NCBI RefSeq assembly: GCF_051465645.1
Contig: NZ_CP195790.1
Location: 3,596,001 to 3,660,000 of the forward strand
Source of the DNA: Planctomicrobium sp051465645
GTDB taxonomy: Bacteria > Planctomycetota > Planctomycetia > Planctomycetales > Planctomycetaceae
Direction of reading: 5' to 3'
DNA length: 64,000 nucleotides
In this document: positions 37,733 through 46,684 of the stretch, in pieces
How positions within the stretch are numbered: the first letter of the stretch is position 1
Layout of the letters: every line of letters starts with the position of its first letter
Translations under genes and position numbers: made by a program
Notes under the pieces: model-generated
The model's input: the letters and a program-made list of their open reading frames with translations, nothing else
The model's database searches: none
Told to the model about the DNA's origin: nothing

Positions 37733-38153
37733 AAAATCTTCGCTCTTAATCGAAGCAGGAAGACGAGGAGCGGCCACTCGACCTGTCTGCCTGTACTGCC
37801 ATGAAACGTCAATTGCCATACAAAGTTGAGTCCCGAAATTCGCGACTCATTCATCTATTCTGGCAATAACGCACCTGGCGCTCAATGAGAGTTCTGGACG
37901 TTCTGCGAGTGTTGTTCAGTACCATGTTTCGGCAGATTTCGCCGATTTCGGGGTCTCTTCAGACTGCTTCCAGATGGCGAATACTGCCGATCTTCAATCG
38001 ATTTCATTCGATTTCGTACACAAAACATTCGTTTTCCTCCATTTTCATCGGCAACGTCTTGTTGCGATCAGTCGAAGGGGACTACTACCCCGCTGCTCGG
38101 TCAGAAATGGCCGCACGCGGATTTCAATGTCACCTTCAACTTGATTACAAGTT
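37733..38153. other. divergent region before the surface-protein gene
   Basis: About 420 bp. It includes the possible 29-codon extension of the Nudix gene and a short direct repeat, CGATTTC, near 37998-38015. No other gene is seen. Confidence 0.35.
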
Positions 38154-41100
38154 ATGCCGCGACTTGCCCCAACTTCCAATCGGTTTCATTCGCTGCCCCG
38201 ACTGACCAACATGGTTCTGAGTCGGTGCTTCGTATTGATCACCTGTTTCGCTGTTGTATTGGCTGACACGCCAGTCCACGCGCAGGACGAATCCGGTGCT
38301 TTGGCGTTTCCTGACATTGAACCTGAACCAGGTCAACAGGTCGCCTCTGGCGGGACATACGCGCGTCCTGTCGAAAAGAACCCCACCGGCGCCGGAATTG
38401 ATGGGCGTATCGGGTTCATCGGTCTTAAAACCTTCGGGAGATCGGACAGCATTGCCCCGATCGAGTTGTTCCCGTACGTCATGTCCGAAAGCGCCATCTT
38501 ATTCGGAGACCTGCGCGGGTTCATTTCGACAGAAGGTGACCTTGGTGCCAACCTCGGTATGGGATTTCGATTCATCGATCCAACCGACACAGCACTGTTT
38601 GGAGCCAACTTCTTCTACGACGCCGATGCAACGAGTGGGGAAACATTCCACCAGCTGTCAGTTGGCTGGGAAGCACGCACCCAAATGTTTGGAACCTACG
38701 GGAACGTTTACTTCCCTGTCGGAGATTCCAACAAAATCCTGCAGCAATCCATTCTGAACCCACGATTCGATGGCAACGAAATCCTGTTCGACGTCCGCAG
38801 CCGAACCGGCCAGGCCATGTCTGGTCTCGACCTGAACGTACAGATGTTTCTTCCCGGCGACTTTGCTCAGGACCATCAGGTTCAGGTGACTGCCGGCTGG
38901 TACGGATTCAATGGTGATGGAGTCGAGAACATCAACGGAGTTCAGGTTCAGCTTCAGGGAAATATCACCCCGTCTCTGACCATGCTGACATCGCTGACAC
39001 ACGACAAGACATTTGGCACCAACGTCGCCATCGGAGGTTTCTTCCAGTTCGGAAGTCGCAGCCTGCCGGACATCGACCTGCAAGGTCAACTGCGTCGCTA
39101 CGTGCAACGTAACTACAACGTGATTGTGTCGAAGAAATCTCAGCTTGAAACCGGAATCGCTGCCATCAACCCTCTGACCGGATCACAGTATGTGGTTCAG
39201 CACGTCGGAGCCGCCAGCGGAACAACAAACGGTACGGAAGGCAATCCGTACGCCACAGTCGGTGACGCACAGAATGCTGGTGGTGACATTATCTATGTTC
39301 ATGCTGGCACAACGCTCAATGAAAACATCGTGATTGGCGACGGCCAGTATCTCTTCGGAGAAGGTGCCGACGTCACACTGAGCGACGCCCGATACGGCTC
39401 ATTCAATCTTCCAGGTGGCGACAGCACTGGAGCTGCCCCGATCATCACCGGTCCAACCAGTGATGCCATCATCACGATCGGAAACAATTCCCGACTGGCT
39501 GGATTCAAGATTGAGAACGCAGCAGGTCGCGGGATTCTTGCCAAGGATGTTGAGAACTTTGTCGTCGAACAAGTCGCGATTCTCAACTCGACTGACGAAG
39601 CGATTTATGTCGAGAACACCGAATCCGGAACGTTCTCCAATATCCAGATCTCTGGAGGGGGAAGCGACGGGATCAAGATCGTCGGTATTGATGACGTGCT
39701 GACAGTGAACAACATTTATATCGAGAACGTCGCCGGGAACGGTGTTCATGTTGACGGCGGACTCGGGCTGATCAGCTTCACTGGACAAACCATCGTCAAG
39801 AATGCTGGCGATGCCGCATTCCGCGTTACCAATCTGGAAACGCTTGTTGAAGTCGATGACCGTGGAACAGTGACTGTCGCCGATGACATCACAACAAAAA
39901 CCCCCGGCATCGTTGGTGTCGAGCAGCTCGTCGTCCGGAACACCACTGGCGGGGCAGGGATTGTTGTTGAAGGAAACGAAGGAGCGATCGGTTTCGGTGC
40001 AGTTGATATCGAAACAGACGGGGCCGCTGCCTTCTACTCACGAGACACTGAAAGTGTGGTTGTTCAGAACGGTTACATGAACACTAAGAATGCCACTGCG
40101 ATTGATGTCGAAGACTCCGGGATCAATATCGCTTTGACTCAGCTTGTTGCCACCAATGCAACAAACGGTGTCAGGCTCGTCGATACAACCGGTTTGCTCG
40201 CGGTCTATGGAACAGGAAACCTGGGAACCGGCGGATCGATATCCGGGATGACGAACGCGATCTACATGGAGAACGGCCCGAGCGTCGCGATGCAGAATGT
40301 CGACTTCACCAACAACGGCAAAGTTGCATTTGTGGATGGTGCGGAAAGCCTGATCATCGTCGGATCGAATATCACTCAGACTGCCAACATGTTCGTCGAC
40401 GCCACGAATCTGACAATGCTTCAGATGTACAGCAACGAGTTCTCCAACAATGCACTGTCTTCTGGAACAGGGATTCACTATCGAGTCGACAAGACCGGGA
40501 CATACACCGCGTCGGTCACAAACAACACAGCGACAAACGTTGCCGGCAACTTCTTCGTGACAGAATCACTGGCTGGTGCTGAAGGAGCTTCTCTGGCCTA
40601 CAGCTTCCAGAACAACAAGCTCAACATGACAACAGCAAATGCTGTCGGTGCCTCTGTGAACTGGACAGGGCCAATTGCAGCTTACTTCCTCAGCAACGAA
40701 ATCACGGGAAGCCAGGCTGGTCAGACCGGGATTCGCTTCGTCACCGGATCATCCAACGATCAGGCTGTCGTTCAGATGCAGCAGAACGCGATCACCTTGG
40801 GCGGTGCAAACAGCATCGGGATCGATATCGACGTCAACTCAACTTCAACGATCTACGCGACACAGAACGGCATCACATTCAATGGCCTGAATGGTATCGG
40901 GATTCGCTCCAAGTTGATGAAGGCGTCCGGGATGAACGTCTCAGGCAACCTGATCGTCGACAATGTCGGCGGAGCAACCGGGATTCAGTTCGATTCGGTT
41001 GAACACCTCTCAACACTCGTGCTTAACAACAACAAGATCGACCTGTCTCACGCAAGCACATTTGTAGACCGCGGAATTGTCTTGTCTTCCATTGGAAACC

Positions 41101-41237
41101 TGACCGCCGTCTCCGATCCATTCGTGACATTCATCTCGACCGTCAGCAACGAGATTGTTGGAGCAACAACCCCATACAGTCTCCCGGCGACTGGTGCCCG
41201 AGGAACGCTGCTGATCAACGGAGTCTCGGTCCACTAG
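38154..41237 (+). CDS. inverse-autotransporter-like barrel fused to right-handed beta-helix
   Basis: 1027 aa surface or outer-membrane protein. A signal peptide (VLSRCFVLITCFAVVLADT ending at VHA) is followed at about 80-330 by a predicted beta-barrel with intimin/invasin-like segments: FFYDADATSGETFHQLSVGWE, split here as FFYDADATSGE and HQLSVGWEA, then YGNVYFPVG. From about residue 395 to the end it is a repetitive right-handed beta-helix with recurrent short strands, such as GIDVDVNSTS-like and NNxI motifs, of the pectate-lyase/NosD type. The barrel before the passenger is the inverse-autotransporter order. The ATG at 38211 would give a compact 25-residue signal peptide and may be the true start. 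A strong terminator follows. Confidence 0.75.
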   Translation: MPRLAPTSNRFHSLPRLTNMVLSRCFVLITCFAVVLADTPVHAQDESGALAFPDIEPEPGQQVASGGTYARPVEKNPTGAGIDGRIGFIGLKTFGRSDSIAPIELFPYVMSESAILFGDLRGFISTEGDLGANLGMGFRFIDPTDTALFGANFFYDADATSGETFHQLSVGWEARTQMFGTYGNVYFPVGDSNKILQQSILNPRFDGNEILFDVRSRTGQAMSGLDLNVQMFLPGDFAQDHQVQVTAGWYGFNGDGVENINGVQVQLQGNITPSLTMLTSLTHDKTFGTNVAIGGFFQFGSRSLPDIDLQGQLRRYVQRNYNVIVSKKSQLETGIAAINPLTGSQYVVQHVGAASGTTNGTEGNPYATVGDAQNAGGDIIYVHAGTTLNENIVIGDGQYLFGEGADVTLSDARYGSFNLPGGDSTGAAPIITGPTSDAIITIGNNSRLAGFKIENAAGRGILAKDVENFVVEQVAILNSTDEAIYVENTESGTFSNIQISGGGSDGIKIVGIDDVLTVNNIYIENVAGNGVHVDGGLGLISFTGQTIVKNAGDAAFRVTNLETLVEVDDRGTVTVADDITTKTPGIVGVEQLVVRNTTGGAGIVVEGNEGAIGFGAVDIETDGAAAFYSRDTESVVVQNGYMNTKNATAIDVEDSGINIALTQLVATNATNGVRLVDTTGLLAVYGTGNLGTGGSISGMTNAIYMENGPSVAMQNVDFTNNGKVAFVDGAESLIIVGSNITQTANMFVDATNLTMLQMYSNEFSNNALSSGTGIHYRVDKTGTYTASVTNNTATNVAGNFFVTESLAGAEGASLAYSFQNNKLNMTTANAVGASVNWTGPIAAYFLSNEITGSQAGQTGIRFVTGSSNDQAVVQMQQNAITLGGANSIGIDIDVNSTSTIYATQNGITFNGLNGIGIRSKLMKASGMNVSGNLIVDNVGGATGIQFDSVEHLSTLVLNNNKIDLSHASTFVDRGIVLSSIGNLTAVSDPFVTFISTVSNEIVGATTPYSLPATGARGTLLINGVSVH

Positions 41238-41293
41238 GCCGCCTTCTCAATCAGAGGGCAGGTGTCACCGCTGATCAACAGATTGCATTCATC

Positions 41294-41339
41294 ACAAACA
41301 CGGAATGGAGCCAACGCTCTATTTCGTGTTTGTTTTTTT
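41294..41339 (+). terminator. intrinsic terminator after the surface-protein gene
   Basis: ACAAACACG pairs with CGTGTTTGT, followed by a seven-base T run. The right arm overlaps the last codons of the converging gene. Confidence 0.8.
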
Positions 41340-41855
41340 CTCAGGTCCTGATTCTGCTTCAGTCGGCTTCTGGGAATCTGCTTTCACAATTTTCCCCTGC
41401 AGATGCCCCCCCTGACTTCCATGTTGCCACGTTCCAGCATAGCGATCCTGATAGAAGAGGACGCGTGCATAGAAGCCATCTCCGAGGAGAGGGATGCTCA
41501 GGTTCGTCACCTGCAGCATCGGTGTATCGCCGGCCCAATAGACCTGAACCGGAATCGGAATCGGGATCTCGACGTTCTGATAGGTCATCTTCGCTTCAAC
41601 AATCCATTCAGCGTCTTTGACCTTACGAGCCGTCAGAATGTTGTACTGCTCTGGCCGCAGTGACGATGGCCGAGAATCGCTGGTGAAGGTGCCGACAAGC
41701 TTGGCTGCCGTCAGCAGTTCCACAAACTTCTGCTCATCAGAATTGAGTTCGACTGTCGCTTGTGCAGGAACAGGGGGCGTCTTCCCATTCGGTTCCGCAG
41801 CATGAACAGATGTGACCATTACCCCCAGCAGCAGTCCCCAATGCCATCGGTTCAT
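41319..41855 (-). CDS. secreted hypothetical protein
   Basis: 178 aa, not recognised. MNRWHWGLLLGVMVTSVHAAE is a good signal peptide split here as WGLLLGVMVTSVHA plus the cleavage site. The mature part is a single soluble domain with several beta strands (EIPIPIPVQVYW, LQVTNLSIPLL, ARVLFYQDRYAGTW) ending in a Lys/Glu-rich tail. The frame is open for 49 codons upstream, but the ATG at 41855 follows GGAGTGGG and starts the signal peptide. It may be an envelope protein. Confidence 0.7.
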   Translation of the reverse strand: MNRWHWGLLLGVMVTSVHAAEPNGKTPPVPAQATVELNSDEQKFVELLTAAKLVGTFTSDSRPSSLRPEQYNILTARKVKDAEWIVEAKMTYQNVEIPIPIPVQVYWAGDTPMLQVTNLSIPLLGDGFYARVLFYQDRYAGTWQHGSQGGHLQGKIVKADSQKPTEAESGPEKKTNTK

Positions 41856-42008
41856 GTCGCCCACTCCACATGCTGACAAGAAAGTTGACCATCCACAAAA
41901 AAATGCAGCAGCCAATTCCTCAGAACTGACTACTGCATCTATTAAAGCACTTTTGATGTCGATTCGCACGGTCTCGCGGCCAGACAATTCCATGCCAACC
42001 AAAAGCGA

Positions 42009-42782
42009 TTACCCTTTTGCGAGTTCTTCGTCCCATTCATCAAGCAACGGCCAATCGACAGCACATGTTCCGAAGTCAGCCATGTGCTGATATTCGGTCA
42101 GACGATCAATCGTCTTCTGAAGCATGGCGTTGTCTTTGCGGAAGATCGGCCCATGACTTGGCAACAACCATTCCACATCGCTGTCTCTGATCCGTTCCAG
42201 TGACTTGATGAAGGCGGGAATATCTGACCCGTGATGGGCATCAATGTTTCCGACACACCCATCGCGATAAATGTTGTCGCCAGAGAACAGCAGATTCCCG
42301 AGTCGGAATGACAGCTGAGCAACAGCATGCCCAGGCGTATGCCAGACATCGAGTGACAATCCACCGATCTGCAACTTGCTGCCTTCATCGATGGTTTCGT
42401 CGAAGTTCACCGGTGGCAGATCAATGGAAATCCCCTGCGCAGAAATCTCTGCGTAGGTCATGATCCGCTCGCCTTCAGCCAGCAATTTTGCCGCAGTCGG
42501 GTGACCGACAACCATCGCCTGTGGCATTAATTCTTTGGCTCGTTTCAAACCCTGTGTGTGGTCCACGTCCGCATGAGTGGCCACCAGATATTTGCACTGA
42601 GACAACGGGAAATCCATCTGTCGGATTTCGTTGATAATGTCATCCAGTGTGTCTTCGTATCCAATGTCGAAAAGCGCCCATTCATTCGCATCGTAAACCA
42701 GATAAACACAACAGCCGAGACGCCGCCGCGCTTGCAGGTTCATCTCGATGACGTGAGGAAAGATTTCACGTCGAACTTTCAT
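42009..42782 (-). CDS. metallo-beta-lactamase-fold hydrolase
   Basis: About 257 aa. The metal motif appears as THADVDHTQG, so the second His of HxHxDH is Asp, a variant known in other MBL-fold groups. Further metal and core residues are in WHTPGHAVAQ, FSGDNIYRDG and LPSHGPIF. It looks like the glyoxalase II-like thiolesterase/lactonase group; the substrate is unknown. The ATG at 42782 has AAGGAAG upstream and is used in place of the open-frame start at 42872. Confidence 0.85.
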   Translation of the reverse strand: MKVRREIFPHVIEMNLQARRRLGCCVYLVYDANEWALFDIGYEDTLDDIINEIRQMDFPLSQCKYLVATHADVDHTQGLKRAKELMPQAMVVGHPTAAKLLAEGERIMTYAEISAQGISIDLPPVNFDETIDEGSKLQIGGLSLDVWHTPGHAVAQLSFRLGNLLFSGDNIYRDGCVGNIDAHHGSDIPAFIKSLERIRDSDVEWLLPSHGPIFRKDNAMLQKTIDRLTEYQHMADFGTCAVDWPLLDEWDEELAKG

Positions 42783-43158
42783 CGCAGACTTCCTTCTGGA
42801 GCGTTTTTCGAATTCGTATCCCGGCGTCGACGAGGAGTGCCCGTAAAGGCAACCCTTGAATGGAGATCCCACAAGGGGGACTCATTCAACTCTGGTCTTA
42901 AACCGGTAACGAATGTCCAATTACTTCGATTCTAGGCTCCCCGGTACAAACCTGCCATAAGCCGAATGAAGTTGAGACTCGATCCCCGCCGCCATTTTAA
43001 CTAGTAAATTCGACCACCTCGCCGACAACCTGTTCCTATCGCCGAATTATCAACATGCTTTCCACAGTCTTTCAACAGGTTTCCAACATGTTATCGACAT
43101 GAAGCGCGGATCAGAGCCGGCCATCGATTCACAAATAGAGGATCGCCTCCGATGCGTC
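42783..43158. other. intergenic region with DnaA-box-like array
   Basis: About 375 bp. It holds an AT-rich patch near 42990-43016 (including TTTTAACTAGTAAATT) about 30 bp before five DnaA-box-like nonamers. No gene is seen. Confidence 0.5.
43045..43099 (+). other. five DnaA-box-like sites in 11-bp register (candidate origin or DnaA-binding locus)
   Basis: Five units end in ACA at 43055, 43066, 43077, 43088 and 43099, exactly 11 bp apart. They read TTATCAACA, CTTTCCACA, CTTTCAACA, TTTCCAACA and TTATCGACA, each close to the DnaA-box consensus TTATCCACA. All point the same way. An AT-rich segment lies about 30 bp upstream. No dnaA or dnaN gene is in the window, so the assignment as an origin is only inferred. 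Confidence 0.5.
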
Positions 43159-43944
43159 TTAAATCCCCAACTGATTAGCAGGGGACTCGATCAGGGAGAA
43201 TGCAGCGACTTCTCCGGCAAGAGCGGCGGCCGAAGCGACAACCAGCATCCCGGCAAAGAGTGACTGGCGACAGGTGTGAATCATGCGAAACGACACCAAG
43301 GCAACTCCCAGCGGAACAACCAATCCAAGGATCTGGAGCGAGAAAAGCAGCATCGCCTCTCCGGAACTCATATCAGCAGATGACGGAATCACAAATATTC
43401 CAATCAATCTGGCGAGCGTCGCCAGGACAATGAGTGCGAGCGTTTTTTGAATCGGAAACAAATTGAGAGAAGAGACCTTTCCGGTCGATTCCGATCCCAA
43501 TTGACTGAGGATCAGGAACGCAGCGGTAAAGACAGATCCCAACACAGCGGAGCTTAGCAAAGCGTCCAGCATCAGCAGGAAGACACGTGCAGGGGCAGCG
43601 ATGACTCCGACCACCGGGATCATCACGCCCAACAGACTTCCGACTGCCAGCAGATTCAGCAAGACAATCGTAGGAAGACGCTGACCAGCGAAGACACAAC
43701 CGAGCGTGATCAAAGAGATCAGGCCCAACCCCGCTCCGAAGGCGAACGTCACTCCTTCAATCCATTCCCGGCTGACGGCACCGCCAGACAACACTCCACC
43801 AGCGGTCACAAGCGTGACGATCGCAGCAGCAAAAATGACTCCCAGCTGCAGACGTAAAAATCGGGGAGGCAATTCAGCCAGCGGCAACGCGAGACACGTT
43901 ACCGCCAGCCCACAGATCAGACGCAACCCCAGCAGTGGAATCAT
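43159..43944 (-). CDS. polytopic membrane protein, unknown
   Basis: 261 aa with about eight hydrophobic helices and few charged residues; no family is recognised. Its start codon overlaps the folE stop by 4 bp (ATGA on the minus strand), so translation is probably coupled to folE. That suggests a role tied to pterin or folate production or simply shared expression. Confidence 0.7.
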   Translation of the reverse strand: MIPLLGLRLICGLAVTCLALPLAELPPRFLRLQLGVIFAAAIVTLVTAGGVLSGGAVSREWIEGVTFAFGAGLGLISLITLGCVFAGQRLPTIVLLNLLAVGSLLGVMIPVVGVIAAPARVFLLMLDALLSSAVLGSVFTAAFLILSQLGSESTGKVSSLNLFPIQKTLALIVLATLARLIGIFVIPSSADMSSGEAMLLFSLQILGLVVPLGVALVSFRMIHTCRQSLFAGMLVVASAAALAGEVAAFSLIESPANQLGI

Positions 43945-44531
43945 CGACGACCATTGATCAGGGACATCGCTTCTGCGCGACTGGCTTCATTGTTCTTGAA
44001 GAGTCCACGCACTGAACTGGTAATCGTTACTGCTCCCGGCTTGCGAATCCCGCGAATCGTCATGCACGAGTGCTCGGCTTCGATCACGACGATCACGCCT
44101 TTCGGGTCGAGTTCCGTCACCAGCAGGTCGGCAATATGTTCCGTCATGCGTTCCTGAACTTGCGGACGATGTGAAATCTCTTCCACGATGCGAGCAAGTT
44201 TGCTGAGCCCGACAACACTTCCCTTTGGGATATACCCAACGTGAGCGGTTCCGATAAATGGAAGCAGGTGGTGCTCGCACATGCTGTTGAACGAAATATC
44301 ACGGATCAGCACCAGTTCGTCGTAGTTCTCCTGAAACGTCTTTTTCAGGTGACGCGCCGGATCCTTTTTCAATCCGTTGAACAGTTCTGCATACATCCGG
44401 GCCACGCGAGCCGGTGTTTCCAGCAACCCATCACGATCTGGATCTTCACCGACAGCAGCCAGAATTTCACGAACAGCTCGCTGAATGCGTTCGTGATCTA
44501 CGGAACCTTCTTTGCCGGATTCTTCTGCCAT
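43941..44531 (-). CDS. folE: GTP cyclohydrolase I
   Basis: Converts GTP to 7,8-dihydroneopterin triphosphate, the first step to folate, tetrahydromethanopterin-type cofactors or queuosine. 196 aa. Zinc ligands are visible in NSMCEHHLLPF (C85, H88) and AEHSCM (C156). Other core segments are GLSKLARIVEEISHRPQVQERMT, here as SKLARIVEEI and RPQVQERMT, and CMTIRGIRKPG. GAGG precedes the ATG by six bases. It is the first gene of a two-gene unit with an overlapping membrane protein. Confidence 0.96.
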   Translation of the reverse strand: MAEESGKEGSVDHERIQRAVREILAAVGEDPDRDGLLETPARVARMYAELFNGLKKDPARHLKKTFQENYDELVLIRDISFNSMCEHHLLPFIGTAHVGYIPKGSVVGLSKLARIVEEISHRPQVQERMTEHIADLLVTELDPKGVIVVIEAEHSCMTIRGIRKPGAVTITSSVRGLFKNNEASRAEAMSLINGRR

Positions 44532-45087
44532 CTCATTCCTCTTCGGGGCCAGTTATGAACGCAATCAGGCCCAACATTTCGGTCTGACTATTTCGTCGTG
44601 CCACAGTGACTCATGACACCATCATCACAGCGGCCTGCATTGGCATCAACTGTGATCAGAAATCAGGTCCTGTCAACAATCTTCGTTGAAAGTTGTCGTT
44701 GATTGTAGAGGACGATTTCAGTCCGGCAATTCACTCCAGCAACTCCCCGCCGGACGCGGACTGATTGAAACGCAGAGCGTCAGGATCGGCATCGACCGCC
44801 TCCGGTCAGGTTCACACTGATTCCGTCTGAACTTCAAATAGAAATCCGCCCGACCACGACGAGACGGATTGTCTCCCTGAATTCTCGGGATTTGATCAGG
44901 ACAGGGGACGTTGATTTGTCGAAATTACCCCTGAACCGTTACTCTTAATCGATAAACCGATCCAGCATCTCATAAATCAGGATGCCAGAGCCTGTGTCGC
45001 GTCCGCTCGATCCCGGCTTCCTGTTCAGTCCCACCAAGTCGTCTACATCAATCGCTGCTGGAAACTCTCAGAACGGAATTCGAAACG
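44532..45087. other. long divergent intergenic region
   Basis: About 555 bp between folE and the ALDH-like gene. No supported gene, RNA or clear riboswitch is seen. GGAA lies just ahead of the ALDH start. Confidence 0.4.
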
Positions 45088-46524
45088 ATGCTGCAAATTC
45101 CCGTGATCCGCTGGGGCAAACCCTATGAATCCATGGAGAAGGCTCCGGTCGTCCATTTTGAAACAGGGAACATCCTTGCCCAGATGGATCAGGCAAATGG
45201 CGGTCTGATCAAGATGGATATGCGGAAAGCGGCCAAGGCACGCGAAATTCTGCGCCAGTTCACCATTGAAGACCTGTGCGAACGTGCGGCCAAGGCGGCG
45301 GACTATTACCTGACGGACACGCTTCCGCTGGGAAATGGGACACAGACTCCAGAAGAGTTCTGCCATATCCAGTCGGCGACCACCGGGATTCCAGAGCACA
45401 TGTGTGCTTTGAATATGAAGAAGAACGCATTCGTCATGAAGCACATGAAGGATGTGCTGAATGCTCTGACTCGTGGATTGCCATTCGACATCCTCACCAA
45501 AGGTTACGGGATGGAATCTCGTGGCATCATGGTGAGCTTTCAGGCAACCGCTCCGGTTCTGGGGGCTGTTCTGCCAAACAACTCACCGGGTGTCCATGCC
45601 TTGTGGCTGGCGTTGATTCCAATGCAGCTCGGACTCGTCCTGAAACCGGGATCGCAGGAGCCGTGGACTCCATACCGAATCTTTGCTGCGATGACCAAAG
45701 CAGGGATTCCAGCAGAAGCATGGTCGATCTACCCCGGTGGCCACGATTGTGGGGCAGCCGTCATGGAGTGCTGTGAACGCTCGATGGTCTTCGGCGGACA
45801 GCAGACGCTCGACAAATATGCGGACAATCCGCGAGTTCAGGCACACGGCCCAGGCTTCTCCAAGATCCTCATTGGCGACGATGTTGTTGATCAATGGGAA
45901 GACTATCTGGACATCATGGTCGACAGCGTTTTTGCGAACTCAGGCCGCAGCTGTATTAACGCCAGCAGCATCTGGGCATCGCGACATACTCACGAAATTG
46001 CCGACGCGATCGCTCAGCGACTGGGACCTGTCGGACCAAAACAGATGAACGATCCGACAGCGACTCTCGCCGCATTCACCACAAAGGGTGTAGCAGAGGC
46101 GATGAACAATCAGATCGAAGAAAAATTGAAAGAGTCTGGCGTCACTGAAGTGACCGCAAAATACCGAGATGGTGACCGACTCATTTCTCATGAACGACAT
46201 GATTTCCTGCGGCCAACTGTCGTTCACTGCTCCAGCCCGGAACCGTTTCTGGCAAATACAGAATACATGTTCCCGTTCGTTTCAGTCGTCGAATGCCCGC
46301 AGAAGCAGATGCTGAAGTCCATTCGCCAGACACTGGTCTGCTCAGCGTTAACAAACGATGAACAGTGGACTCGCGAACTGCTGGATGCCACTCACATTGA
46401 CCGACTCAACGTTGGCAAAGTGAAGACAGTCCAACTCAACTGGTTGCAGCCACACGAAGGGAACATCATCGACTTCATGTTCCGCAATCGTGCCTTCCAG
46501 AACAGTCCGCCACCAGCCCATTAA
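45088..46524 (+). CDS. aldehyde dehydrogenase-fold protein, noncanonical
   Basis: 478 aa with the ALDH fold. The N-terminal half contains AVLPNNSPGVHALW, with the conserved Asn in the expected PxN context, and the catalytic Cys lies in NSGRSCINASS. The region that normally carries the general-base Glu (ELGGK) reads QAHGPGFSKIL, so that Glu is not present, as in some acyl-transferring or divergent members. It may therefore act on acyl-CoA or another thioester rather than as a simple aldehyde dehydrogenase. Substrate unknown; no pathway gene adjoins it. Confidence 0.78.
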   Translation: MLQIPVIRWGKPYESMEKAPVVHFETGNILAQMDQANGGLIKMDMRKAAKAREILRQFTIEDLCERAAKAADYYLTDTLPLGNGTQTPEEFCHIQSATTGIPEHMCALNMKKNAFVMKHMKDVLNALTRGLPFDILTKGYGMESRGIMVSFQATAPVLGAVLPNNSPGVHALWLALIPMQLGLVLKPGSQEPWTPYRIFAAMTKAGIPAEAWSIYPGGHDCGAAVMECCERSMVFGGQQTLDKYADNPRVQAHGPGFSKILIGDDVVDQWEDYLDIMVDSVFANSGRSCINASSIWASRHTHEIADAIAQRLGPVGPKQMNDPTATLAAFTTKGVAEAMNNQIEEKLKESGVTEVTAKYRDGDRLISHERHDFLRPTVVHCSSPEPFLANTEYMFPFVSVVECPQKQMLKSIRQTLVCSALTNDEQWTRELLDATHIDRLNVGKVKTVQLNWLQPHEGNIIDFMFRNRAFQNSPPPAH

Positions 46525-46594
46525 GACCGGGTTCTCAGGCCGTTCCTCAAGAACTGGACCGGTCTGTATCCTGCAAGGCTGAGCGAAAATGAAG

Positions 46595-46640
46595 AGAGGT
46601 CCGGAAGACCATGTTGAGTCTTCCGGACCTCTTCTGTTTT
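46595..46640. terminator. bidirectional terminator ALDH/purQ
   Basis: A perfect 15-bp stem, AGAGGTCCGGAAGAC with GTCTTCCGGACCTCT, lies between converging genes and has T-rich flanks. Confidence 0.9.
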
Positions 46641-46684
46641 CAGATTCTGTTTTCAGGTCCAATGCTTCGTGCGACCGAATCGGT

